Shown in pieces: positions 47,415 through 58,128 of a stretch of DNA of 64,000 nucleotides. The notes below the pieces were generated by a model that saw only the letters and a program-made list of their open reading frames with translations, did not search any database and was not told the DNA's origin. How positions within the stretch are numbered: the stretch's first letter is position 1; the number at the start of each line of letters is the position of its first letter. The position numbers and the translations under genes are program-made. The DNA is from Cryptomeria japonica (taxonomy: Eukaryota; Streptophyta; Pinopsida; Cupressales; Cupressaceae): positions 61,464,114-61,528,113 of the forward strand of contig NC_081408.1 of NCBI RefSeq assembly GCF_030272615.1. The letters are read 5' to 3'.

Positions 47415-47590
47415 GAAGCCTGAGTTGTATTACAAGCCGATATGGGTTGGAAACTTGAGTTGTTTTACAAGCTGATATGGGTGGGAAACTTGAGTTGTTT
47501 TACAAGTTTATGTGATTGTGGATACTTGAGTTGTGTTACAAGTTTTGATATGGTTTTTGAGAACTTGAGTTGTTTTACAAGTTGATATGA
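47415..47590. repeat. Five tandem copies of a 35-40 bp hairpin-forming unit
   Basis: AACTTGAGTTGTTTTACAAG followed by (C/T)TGATATGG recurs near 47419, 47453, 47488, 47524 and 47563. AACTTG and CAAGTT can pair around a 10-base loop in each unit. It lies at the 3' end of the same intron, upstream of the acceptor. Confidence 0.8.
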
Positions 47591-49560
47591 AATGATAAGA
47601 TTTTGAATTTTGATTGAAGATGAGCAAATTGTTTCATGTTGTTGATGTAAGTTTGATTTTGATATCTTTGTGTTGATGTGGAAAACTGATATTGGATATG
47701 TTTTGTTTGTTGACAGGAGCGATTGGGTGTTGTACAGTCGAGGGAGAGATTCCCGAGACCGTGGACGTTGATACCGAGATTGTCACAGGCAAATTTGGAT
47801 ATTATAGAGAGATGTGGATTGACCTCGCTTCTGGATATGCTTCGGTTCACTATGAACCGGGGGCTTTTGACAACATTGGTAGAGAGGTGGCATAGCGACA
47901 CGAACACCTTTCACTTTGCCACTGGAGAGATGACAGTGACACCGGAGGATTGCTACCGGATTTTGCGGATTCCTATAGTAGGGGCACTACTTCCCTATGA
48001 GCAGTCAGAGGAGGGTGGCATAGAGGCATTGCGCTGCATTTTTCAGGATGACACAGTTTGTGGCTACGAGATCCCTTGGCAGGAGTTTTTGGATTTGGGT
48101 TATGCACCGTTGCCATCTGTACTGGCAGGATTCATTGGGGGATTCCTTTGTCCTGATCGTAGGTCAAAGGGATTCTCGGTGGGATGGGGGTTAGTGTTGG
48201 AGGAGATGGTCACATAGGGCCAGAGATTTGCATGGGGGTCAGCGATGCTGGCTCATTTATATCGGAGTTTGCATGAGGTAGTATACCTCGGGTACGGTAG
48301 TTTGTCAGTTGGCATGACCCTATTACAGGTATGGTGCTGGGAGCACATTCCAGCAGCGAGGCCACTGATAGATAGAGACAGGCCCCTAGGTGCAGCATAT
48401 GCTTACGGATATAGAGGTCTAGTTGTCCAGCGTAAGCTGGGCAAGCTAGAGCATTGGAGGAGGGTTTTTGATGATATAGATACGGTCACCTAGAGACCGT
48501 ATACAGGTTGCGAGGTATGAGCGGAGGATGGGTTGGAGATGCCCTTTGTTTTTATGACGCGATATCTGATTGGGAGAACCCCATTTGTCATTGAGCGGTT
48601 TGTGGTGACCCGAGTTTTGCGACAGTTCAGGCGCCAGCAGGGGATTCCTCAGGGAACGTGCCTGTATGCACGGAGGCAGGAGGATATGGCCGATTGGGGG
48701 TCGACTATTGACAGTGCGGTGGTAGTGGAGGAGTTTGTGGGGTTAGCTAGGCAGATCTGGGACTATGCCCCAGAGATTCAGGACGCAGGGATGACAGATG
48801 AGTTCGCCTGTTTGTTTGCTGCACGGGCGGTGGCTAGGATCTCAGATCCAGAGGAGATGAGGCCAGTGTTTGACTCGGATGGGGAGGAGGGAGACAGGGG
48901 AGATGATGGAGATGATGGGGAGGATGGAGGAGGTAGAGGAGCCAGAGGGAGGCGGGGAGGTAGAGGTGTGGAGAGAGCGGTACGGCAGGGGAGGATTGAG
49001 AGGGGGAGAGGAGGATTGGCTATCGGAGCCAAGAGAGAGGGGAGAGTGACGGAGGTGCTAGCTGCAGTGGGGGGTGAGGAGGAGCGGAGTAGACCAGCAC
49101 AAAGGAGGAGGGTAGATGTACTCCCACCTCCAGTACCGAGGACAGGGCGAGTGGGAGGGGTTCCTCCAGCATAGGTACCACTGCGGGTTCGAGTGCCAGG
49201 TCATGTGGAGGATGCACAGATCCGGACCTTGCAGATTACTGTTCAGCAGCTGCAGGTGCAGATTTTGACCTATCAGCAGCAGATTTCTCAGTTGACCACT
49301 GAGAGAGATACTGAGATAGAGTGGCGAGGACGAGCGGAGGAGGCGTTGGCGAGTGTGCAGAGAGCAGCGGCGGGTGGTCCATTGAGAGACACCCTTAGAG
49401 AGCTGACGCGGAGAGTGTAGGAGGTAGAGTATTATAGGTGGCATTATGAGGCTGCAGTACCCAGAGATCGGCGAGTGGAGAGCTTTGCACAGTCGAGATC
49501 AAGTCGATCTCGAACTACTGGGACACGATCCGAGAGCCGAGGTGTGACAGGGCCGGCAAG

Positions 49561-49653
49561 ACAGGACCCTCCTGGAGATCCAGGGGTGAGTGTATCTGGA
49601 GCGAGACAGGACCCTCCTGGAGATCCAGGGGCGGGTGCATCTGGAGCGAGACC
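49561..49653 (+). repeat. 48-bp in-frame coding duplication
   Basis: Two tandem copies of a unit encoding about ARQDPPGDPG plus a short Gly/Ser/Ala spacer, in frame at the C-terminus of the PMD gene. A third partial copy follows (GARPSPSGD). Confidence 0.85.
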
Positions 49654-49959
49654 ATCTCCGTCAGGAGATAGTCATACTTGAGAGACAGGGTCTCTGTTGT
49701 ATTTTTGGATCTTTGTTATACTTTGTACTGGGCATAGTGTTGGGACACATTTTGTAGATTTTGATCATTTTTTGAGATATATATACGGCACCATTTTTGA
49801 TCTATGTGATGTGTTTATATGGATGCATGTTATATGAGATATTTTATGTGATGATGCAATATATGATGCATGATGCAAGATGTATGCTTTTATATGCGAT
49901 GAGATGTATCTTGAAAATGAGATGTATGTTTTAATATGCTGCTAAATGTATCGTGATAT

Positions 49960-50115
49960 GTAAATGATGTTAAATGATATGCAAAGTATTTGTAAAATGA
50001 CATGCAATAATGATATGCAATTAATCGTAAAATGATGTGCAACTACTTGTAAATGATATGCAACTAATTGTAAAATGATGTGCAACTACTTGTAAAATGA
50101 TATGCAACTAATTGT
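49960..50115. repeat. Tandem repeat of about 23 bp, TGATATGCAAC core
   Basis: Six or so copies of (A/T)TTGTAAAATGAT(A/G)TGCAACTA, becoming more regular towards 50115. Looser TGATGCA and GATGTAT words occur from 49850 on. Confidence 0.8.
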
Positions 50116-51090
50116 TTTGGAAGCATCCTTCATTCTATATTTGCCATCCGATAGAACCATATTTTTGCTTTCTTCGTGGATATCATCATTGAGCATTGAT
50201 TTGTTTAGGATATGTTGAAAATTTATACAAGCATAATGGTATAATTGAACCATAATAACCTGAGAAAAATTTACATGATATTTAATTTTGCAAGATAGCA
50301 CAAGCGTCAAGGTATAATTGAACCAGGACGACCTGAGTGCGTATTGCGTAAACAGACAAGATTTGATTATTTGTATGCATGAAGTGGACTCAGGTCTTCA
50401 GTGATATTCGATGTATCACGTCTCAAGGCAAGTATTCACACAGTACAAGTGATTGCCTCCCAGACAGAAGACTAAGAAAATATTGGAAATTCCCCTTGAC
50501 CTCTAGCTGTGAAGCATTTAGTGAGACAAGGAAGAGAATCCAATAATGCCAAAAGTTCAAAATGCAAAACTAGTTAAGATTTTATGCTAGAGTGCAACAT
50601 TCAGTATTTCAGAAAATCATCCATCCTTGGTAGTTTTGTGTTTTGTGTAGTTTTTGTTTGGCAATGAAACATAGTTGTTTGTTGGATGTCATGTTGGTGA
50701 GTTTTGCATCTAGTCTGGATGTCTTGAGTGTTTGCAATATTGATATGATTCATATGCCCCTAGCTGAGTGTGCCTCTTGATGTGAATATATACAGGGATT
50801 CCAAGCCATGGTGGATTAGTGGTAAGAGGATATATACAGACAAATCAGGATAGTGACTACGCTAAGTATGTCCTGAATGGATATTGGCTGAATGTCGATC
50901 AATGGTCGATAGTGTTTGTAGGGATAAAATGGCGTGGATATAGATGGAGGAGCCATTCTTTCACAAGAGCGCCTGTTTACCAGGTTTTCACCCTTTGTTT
51001 TTATTGTACTTTGTTTTTGCTTTTGCTGGATTTTTTGATTTTTTTTTTTTTTTTGTTTGTTTTGGGCTTTTTCCGTGCACTAGGCTTACT
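50116..51090. other. Spacer between PMD gene and pol in Gypsy-2
   Basis: No gene recognised. A T-rich run lies at 51030-51060. It corresponds to 14212-14790 of Gypsy-1 and would hold the convergent 3' ends. Confidence 0.45.
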
Positions 51091-54000
51091 TTAAGTATAG
51101 TACCTTTTCAGATGGATGTTGTTAGTTGGGTCGTTGAGCACATCTCCTTCAGAATTTATTAGCTGATAAGCACTTGATCCATAAACTGATATAATAACAT
51201 AGGGACCCAACCAGTTAGGCTCAAATTTCCCTTTCTTTTCTCGATCCTGCTGATTTCTTGGATTTTCTTTGAGTACTAGGTCACCAACCTTGAAGTTGCG
51301 GGGAATGACCTTGTGATTGTAACTCCTACACATGCGTTGTTGATATGCTTTGAGATGGGTATAAGCATGTTGGCATCTTTCATCCAATAGCTCAAGTTCT
51401 TGTAGGCGGTTAACTCGATACTCTTCATCTGGGATTAAGCCTGTCAAAGAGACTCTGAGAGATGGGATCTCTACCTCCAGGGGTAAAATAGCCTCTGATC
51501 CATAAACCAATGAGTATGGTGTTGCTTCGGTAGGTGTGCGGATGCTGGTTCTGTATGCCCAAAGTGCTAGATTGAGTTGTACATGCTAATCTTTGCCTGC
51601 ATCATTCACTGTTTTCTTGAGGATTTTCAGTATTGTCTTGTTAGATGCCTCTGCTTGACCATTTCCCTGTGGGTAATATGGTGTAGAGAACCTATGTTGG
51701 ATTTTGAATTTTGCACATAGTTCCTGTACATCTTGATTCTTGAAGGGTCGTCCATTATCTGTAATGATTGAACTTGGAATACCATATCTGCAGATCAGAT
51801 AATTGAGGATAAAAGAGGCAATTTGTTTCCCGGTCACTATGGTCATGGGAATTGCTTCTATCCATTTGGTAAAGTACTCTGTTGTTGTTGTTATAATGAA
51901 CTTGTGTCCATTTGAAGATGAAGGATGAATTTTGCCAACGAGGTCCAATCCCCACTGACAAAAGGGCCAAGATGTTGTAAATGGCTGCAGTTCTTGTGCT
52001 GGTGCATGTATCAAATTACCATGGATTTGGCATTTAGGACATTTCTTGGCAAAGTGATATGAGTTTTTCTCCATTGTAGGCCAGTAGTATCCCATCCTTA
52101 GAAGCTTTTTAGCAAGAGTAGTGCCGCTTGAATGTGTGCCGCAAATACCTTCGTGAAGCTCATGTAAAGCAGAATCGGAATCATTACAATCAAAACAACT
52201 AAGAAGAGTACCATCGAGACCTCGACGATATAAAGTATCAGCGGTAAGGGTGTAACGGGCAGCTTGTCGGATAAAGTTACATTTTTGGTTGCGAGATTGG
52301 TCAATGGGTAAGATATTGTGTTTGAGGTAGTCATATATTGGTCCATATAACGGAGAATCGGAACCAGTCAACGCATAGATAACATGGGATTCAGAGTGGT
52401 CATAGGCGGGGGAGAACAGTTGCTCTACCAAGAACTCATAACGACTCTGTTGCTCTGGAATTTGCAGTAATGAAGCGATAGTAGCCATTGCATCGGCTGC
52501 TTTGTTGTTCAACCTTGGTATTTGCTCGAAGGTGATGTGCACAAAATACTGTTTGAAGTCATCCACCATTCTCTTGTAGGGTAAGAGCTTGTCGTCCTTT
52601 GTTTGATAGTCATTGTTGATTTGATGGACAACCAGTTGCGAATCCCCATAAACTTTTAACTCTGTGATTTTCCATTCTACGGCCATTTTGATGCCTATGA
52701 CCAGTGCCTCATATTCAGCCACATTATTGGTGCATGGAAACATAAGGCTATATGATCTTGGTATAGTGTGTCCTTCAAGAGTGATGAATAGGATGCCAAC
52801 ACCAGAACCATGTTGTGTATAGGATCCGTCAAAGTATAAGGTCCATTGTTTGGTAGAAAGAGCAAGAACATCTCTGTCTGGAAATTCCACCTCCATGGTG
52901 TGTTTTCCTGGTAGGGGTGCTTCGGCTAACTAATCTGCAATTGCTTGTCCTTTGATGGCTCATCGTTCTGTGTATTGGATGTCAAATTCACTGAGAATCA
53001 TGACCCATTTAGCCAATCGGCCTGTAAGAGCTGCCTTGCTGAGTAGATACTTGAGAGGATCAATTTTTGCCACTAGCTTGATGGTGTGTGCTAGCATATA
53101 ATGTCGAAACTTCTGAGATGCGAATACCACTATTAGGCAAGCCTTTTCAATGAATGTGTAGTTGAGTTCATAGCCATTCAATGTTCTACTGATGTAATAT
53201 ATGGCGTGTTCCTTTCCTTGTTGATCTTCTTGTGCCAATAATGCCCCCAGTGATATGTCGGTGGTTGAGATATATAAAATAAGAGGCTTTCCTGCGACCG
53301 GAGGTACTAGAATTGGTAGATTCATCAGGTACTGTTTGATTTGGTAAAAAGATTCTGCACACTTAGCCTCCCATTTGAATGGTACATTTTTGTGTAGTAA
53401 ATGGTTAAATGGTAGACTTTTATCTGCTAGTTGAGCGATGAATCACCTGATTGATTGAAGTCGTCCTTGCAGAGATCTGAGTTGGCTGATATTCTTTGGT
53501 GGTGGCATGTCCATGATGGCTTGTACCTTTGCGGGATCTACTTCAATACCTTTAGCTGAGACTATGTAGCCTAGTAACTTGCCTGATGTAACCCCGAAGA
53601 CACACTTCTTAGGGTTAAGCCTGACTTGGAATTTCTCCAATCGATCAAAAATCTTTGTTAGGATGTCAAGATGTTCTGCTCTGGTGAAGGATTTAGCTAG
53701 TAAGTCATCCACATAGTCTTCCATAAATGTGTGCATCATGTCATGGAATATTGTGGTCATTGCTCTTTGATAAGTGGCCCCTGCATTCTTTAAGCCGAAA
53801 GGCATAACATTCCAACAGTACGTTCCCCAAGGACAGGTGAACGCAGTTTTATCTTGATCTTCCGGGGTGATTTTGATTTGATTATAGCCTGAGAAACCAT
53901 CCATTAGTGAGAGCATTACATGGCCTGTTGTGGGATCTACAATGATGTCGATACTGGGCAAAGGAAAGTCGTCCTTTGGACAAGCTTTGTTGACGTCTCT

Positions 54001-54600
54001 GAAGTCAGTGCAGATTCTGATACTACCATCTGGTTTTGATACTGGAACGATGTTGGAAATCCATTCCGCATAGTCAATGGGTCGGATGAATCCGACGTCT
54101 AATAATTTCTTTAGTTCAATTTTGACCATGAGTGCCACCTGTGGATTCATCTTTCGTAGCTTTTGCTTGACTGGCTTAACTCCTATAGAAATGGACAGAT
54201 GATGCATGATTAAGTGTGGATCCACTCCAGGCATATCAGCATATGACCAAGCAAAGTTGATTTGCTGTCCTTTAAAGAAAATGATGAACGCTAATCTTTC
54301 TTCCTCTGTTAGAGATTCTGCAAGGTGTAGGTTCCTAACTGCTTCTATGGTACCAATGTTGATTGATTGAGTGGGCTCAATCAATATGGGTGATCACTCA
54401 TGAAAGTGCTCAGGAAGAGTGTCAAGTCTCCCATCGTTAGGTGCCTTAAAAAGGTTTTCACATATTCCTTCAACATAAGTTACCAAGTTTCCCTTTGACC
54501 ACTTTATTCCAAAGAACCCCATTTTGCTTGAATTTGTTACAATTGTCTGGCTCGGTTTGAGTAACGTCTTCTCCCATGGTTTGCACAATAAAGTCAAGAA
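51091..54600 (-). pseudogene. Gypsy-2 pol: RT, two RNase H, integrase, near-intact
   Basis: From the 5' side (- strand): a pre-RT linker with FAWSYADMPGVDP (about 54240), RT with DGFSGYNQIKI, CPWGTYCWNVMPFGLK and an intact YVDD (about 53720), and the first RNase H (53325-52960). The second, archaeal-type RNase H (WTLYFDGSY..., AEYEALVIG, YGDSQLVV) and integrase share one 436-codon open frame (52896-51586). The zinc segment is HSSGTTLAKKLL...CPKCQ, and the D-D-E residues sit in GLDLVGKI, ITDNGRPF and GNGQAEASN. A 139-codon C-terminal part ends at 51091. Only about five stops interrupt the 3.5 kb, all explicable as CGA, CAG or TGG transitions. The upstream protease and gag are absent. Confidence 0.9.
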
Positions 54601-54794
54601 TAGGATCTAGAAAGGGGTTGCTAAAGCCAACTTTGGGAAGGACATAGAAAAAGTTGATATTGCACAAAGCATAGCTTTCACTATATTTAGCAAGGCCATT
54701 CTCTATGAATATATGATTGAAGTACAACATGGCCACATTGGTGACAAAAAAGGCAATTTTAAAATATTTAGTTCTCAATTGGATTGATGTCTTC

Positions 54795-55215
54795 AAGTAA
54801 TTCTTGTTGCATCTAAATTTTAAGCCCCTTGGAAAAAGGACCTAAGTTAGCTAGCATTTCCATAGTCCTATTGCCTTCTTTGAAGGTGTGTCAAGGTCTT
54901 AATGCTCAAATGTAGCAATAATACCTTATCATTTGTTGATAAGGCCCACCACCCACCATCTAGGTTTTGCCTTTCCTTGCAATATCATGATGATGTTTTT
55001 AGAATCATATTCGATGATGACATTTTGGTAGCCCCTATCCTTGCAAATAGAGATGGCAAAGAAATTTGCCATCACTTCTACCACATTAGATGTTTGAATG
55101 CCCAAGTTAGCCACATAGACCACCATGACTTAGCCACTCGGATCTCTAATGACCCACCCCCACACACCCAAATCAATTTACCTCTAGAAGACTATTTAAA
55201 TTTAATTTCAACCAA
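54795..55215 (-). pseudogene. LINE-type RNase H fragment
   Basis: The - strand reads KFK-stop-SSRGK (the decayed F-D-G-S-S-x-G-N start), VIRDPSG, VANLGIQTSNVVEVMA, KDRGYQNVIIEYDSKNIIMIL and, after frame shifts, HTFKEGNRTMEMLANLG. This is the full RNase H fold of an L1-like ORF2 C-terminus, with the RT lost. It differs clearly from the RNase H at 31654-32025, so it represents another LINE copy or family. It sits exactly where Gypsy-2 is cut. Confidence 0.75.
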
Positions 55216-55234
55216 CTAGTGTGGGGGGGGACCA

Positions 55235-55910
55235 ATGTGTAGAGAAGTTTGACAAGCTCATTCACTGAGAGATCCTTGGAGCTGGAAAAATTAAATAGTG
55301 GCATGGGAAGGATCTTTAGAAACTACTATAGAAAGAATTTTGGTCTAAATCAATGCATCAAATATTTAATTGGCTTGTTCTAAGGTTGAAGCACAAAATA
55401 ATAGAGCACTAATATCATGTAGAGTACATGACTGAAAAACTTTCACATTTGTAGTGGTTTCATATAGTTTGGACCCATGTACTGCATGTTCTTATAAGAG
55501 GCACTATAGATATAACTTTCCATTTTAATGTACCATTCAAAGGATGATACCTTTCAAAATCCATTTTTGTATGAAACAAAGTTTTGGGTGAAGATGTTGT
55601 TCATTAAGAAGTGCATTAAACCTTTTCTTATGGAAAAATTCCTCCTTAATTGAAACGATGTGTTGTGTAGAAGGTGAGTATCTTATATTTAGAAATAATA
55701 GAGTAGAATAATGGAACTTGTCCACCATTCAAGTGTGATTTAATTAAAGAAATATATACGTAGAATGATTGAAGTGGAGGAAGACATAGAGCATGCAAAT
55801 AAGGTGAAATAGAGAAATATGTTCTTATAGAAGAGATTGCATGCAAGTGCTAGTAATAATATTTGTGGACATACCAATTTATGTGTATTGGGAGAATGTT
55901 TCAACAAATT
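55235..55910. repeat. Orphan UGT 3'-flank (copy D)
   Basis: Aligns to about 60950-61620, downstream of the intact UGT. Shared words include catgtagagtacatgac, gggtgaagat-g/a-ttgttcatt, aagtgcattaaa, gatgtgttgtgt, and aataaggtg. No UGT coding sequence precedes it; the Gypsy-2 and LINE fragments occupy that place. It marks a fourth cluster member whose gene body is gone. Confidence 0.75.
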
Positions 55911-56330
55911 TTTATGAAGGGTTACTAGCCAAACTTTAATATAAAAATTCTACAGGTTAAGCACTTTTAGAATTGAAAGAAACTAGAGGTGTGAAATATA
56001 ATTCCTACACTAATCTATGAGAGAAAGTACATGCAAAAATTAAACTAATCATATAGTTACAAGGAAATAAATAAAAAATAAATACCCATAACATAATGAT
56101 TTGCATGGGAAAAACCTCATTGACAGAAAAACCTCATATTGTAAAGCAACTCAATGTATCATTTAGTAGTAATGGTTGTAATATACCTGTAGAATCTAAT
56201 CCTTTATAGAAATAGTACCAACAAGAAATCTAGAATAATTTTGAAATTATAATTTATTTATTATATATGAATTCTTTTAACACCAAAGGCAAGGTGAAAG
56301 TAAGAAATCTAAATATTTGACTATACTTTT
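55911..56330. other. AT-rich DNA before the SINE, nothing recognised
   Basis: No open frame or repeat seen. Confidence 0.35.
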
Positions 56331-56342
56331 AATTTAACTATT

Positions 56343-56625
56343 TTTTTTTTTTTTAAACTATGCCTGGTAAACTTTTTAACGTGACCGGTGACATTGGCAT
56401 GACACACCCTCCGGCTCCACGTGAACGCTTTTGACCTGGAGCTATGAACCAGTGAGGCCACAAACAGGGGACCTCATCCCCACACTTCACTTGTTCAAAT
56501 CCACGAGCACAACGACCCAACGAAGGCACAAGGCCTTGCGAGCACAGTGGCTCAGCAGGGATTTGAACCTTGGTGGCCACTTCACCAACAAAGTGTTATA
56601 ACCACAACACTACATGTCCGAAGAC
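56343..56625 (-). mobile_element. tRNA-derived SINE with poly(A) and target duplications
   Basis: Flanked by AATTTAACTATT at 56331-56342 and 56626-56637. On the - strand the 5' end carries a pol III A box (TAGTGTTGTGGTTATAAC, near 56615-56597) and a B box (GGTTCAAATCC, near 56564) spaced as in a tRNA. A GC-richer body follows and a run of about 12 A ends the element. Length is 283 bp. It depends on a LINE for movement; the LINE partner is not identified. The open frame on the - strand across it is not a gene. Confidence 0.92.
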
Positions 56626-56959
56626 AATTTAACTATTAAAGTATGCTAGAAAAAAGTAATATCCTAGATAGAAATATACAAAAAATAAATTATTTTGGTT
56701 AGACATATTTTATAGTTTAATCTCAAAAATTGTATTCAAAATCCTAAAAAGTACTTACGATTATATGTACTTTAAAAAATGATATTGGATTTTAATACCA
56801 TCAAATATGCATTAGAAGATGCTCCCAAAACTAGTAGGAAATGAATATTGGTATAATCTAAAATTAGAACCCCATAAAATTATCTATTAGAGTGCTTGCA
56901 TTTATATTTTTCTTGCTCATAACCAATTACAGCTTATGCTTTTGCATTTTTTAAGCTAG

Positions 56960-57990
56960 AGTGTCTATTTGTTTCTTCTAACATGTCAATGTTGAGATCT
57001 TTACTCAAAACTATTCTAGAGTTAAATGGTAATGTAGCAAGGGTATTTTCTATAAAAGCAAATATTTAAAAATTGGGACCTCCTATCACCAAATGCATGT
57101 TCGCAATTTGTAAATCATTAAAGCACAAGAATCAATAATGTAGATTTTCTTACATTTGAATTTGTATTAAGTTGACTTTTTTGTTATAACATTATAATTT
57201 TTCTTGAGTATTGAAAAACAACATATTTAATGCAACATATAGCAATGTTATTTAATCAAATATCTTGGTTCTAGTTTCTTAAAAATAACTTTATTTTCTC
57301 TCATATGATATTTGATCATGAAGTATGTTATTTGCACGCAAAACATAATTATGCGTTCAAAAAACATGTTAAATGAGTGCAAAATAATGAGACAAGACCA
57401 TAATGTGTCCATTGTTGTCAAAGTATGTAATTGCACCATCTCAAACAAATATGACAGTTTGAAGTTTTGACGTTGTGGTTTATTCAACAAATACAAGCAT
57501 CCAATGCTTTTAACATGAGATAGAACAATGTAAACATGCCCATGCTAGTAAACCTTTTTTTAGGATCAAAAGCAAGTTTTTCCATGAAAAGGCATCACCA
57601 TCTATGAATAATTTGTGTGCATGTTGTTTCTTATGGAAATTGCCACAACACTATTAGTTATTTAACTTTTTTTTCACCTTTCTTGCAATTCTTTTTATAA
57701 GCTTCCATAGTGGAAAGACATTTGATATGTATCTCTTTCATATTTTATGTCATGTTTTTTTTCTAATTTCAATGTCATTGGATTACCAAAACACCTCCAT
57801 GATCAATTGTAGAAAAGATGAATATGCAATTTGAACCATTGACCAAGCTATTTCATTTAGAATTACTTTAGAGGTATGCTATATTTATAGTTATCTAATT
57901 TTAGTTTTCTCAACTATGTTTAATTTCATGTACACTATTATGGCATTGACATAATGCTTTATCTTAATGCTATTATATCAAACCTCTTAG
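56960..57990. repeat. UGT upstream segmental duplication, copy C
   Basis: Counterpart of 29520-29761 plus 32068-32820. Here the sequence is continuous through ttaagttgacttttttgttataacat (57168-57193), the pre-insertion state of the LINE-like insertion site in copy B. Confidence 0.75.
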
Positions 57991-58128
57991 TATAATTAAT
58001 CTCACCTCTATATCTTAAATTTTTATTATTATTTGATTATTTACTTTAAATGAATTGTAGAAATTTTATAAATTATTAAAGATAAGCTCTCTTAAAAATG
58101 TAACATGCCTTAATTTTTGTTGTTACTA

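Larger units (their letters stand above)
46602..49681 (+). pseudogene. Antisense spliced PMD gene of Gypsy-2
   Basis: Inferred exon 1 is 46602-46676 (25 codons, MSIPYHRHRFERVRRYWRLV...), followed by a GTAAGT donor. The 1,040-bp intron ends TTGTTGACAG at 47716. Exon 2 stays in one frame from 47717 to 49681. PMD signatures are LVERWHSDTNTFHF near 47890, GEMTVTPEDCYRIL near 47930 and SAMLAHLYRSLHEVVYLGYG with LLQVWCWEH near 48245-48350. An Asp/Glu/Gly linker follows near 48880, then an Arg/Gly-rich stretch, a Gln-rich coiled coil (LQITVQQLQVQI) near 49225, and a 16-residue duplication at the C-terminus. Five internal stops (48215, 48491, 48518, 49172 and 49418) all fit C-to-T or G-to-A changes of Gln or Trp codons. 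Its neighbour on the other strand is pol, which converges on it. The function is unknown. Confidence 0.8.
44756..54640 (-). mobile_element. Gypsy-2: 5'-truncated Tat-type element with antisense PMD gene
   Basis: In - orientation it holds the late protease-RT linker, RT, two RNase H domains and integrase (54600-51091), a spacer with repeats, and a + strand PMD gene (46602-49681). A polypurine tract (46177-46190) and a probable 3' LTR (44756-46176) follow. The 5' LTR, gag and protease are missing, and near 54640-54795 the sequence passes into a LINE fragment. Pol is much better preserved than in Gypsy-1. Outer boundaries are approximate because no LTR pair or target duplication remains. Confidence 0.85.

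Noticed and set aside
48778-49444. Pro/Ser/Leu-rich open frames on the - strand
   Set aside because: Shadows of the Arg/Gly/Asp-rich coding of the + strand PMD gene.
56353-56580. 75-codon open frame on the - strand
   Set aside because: It lies entirely inside the tRNA-derived SINE.
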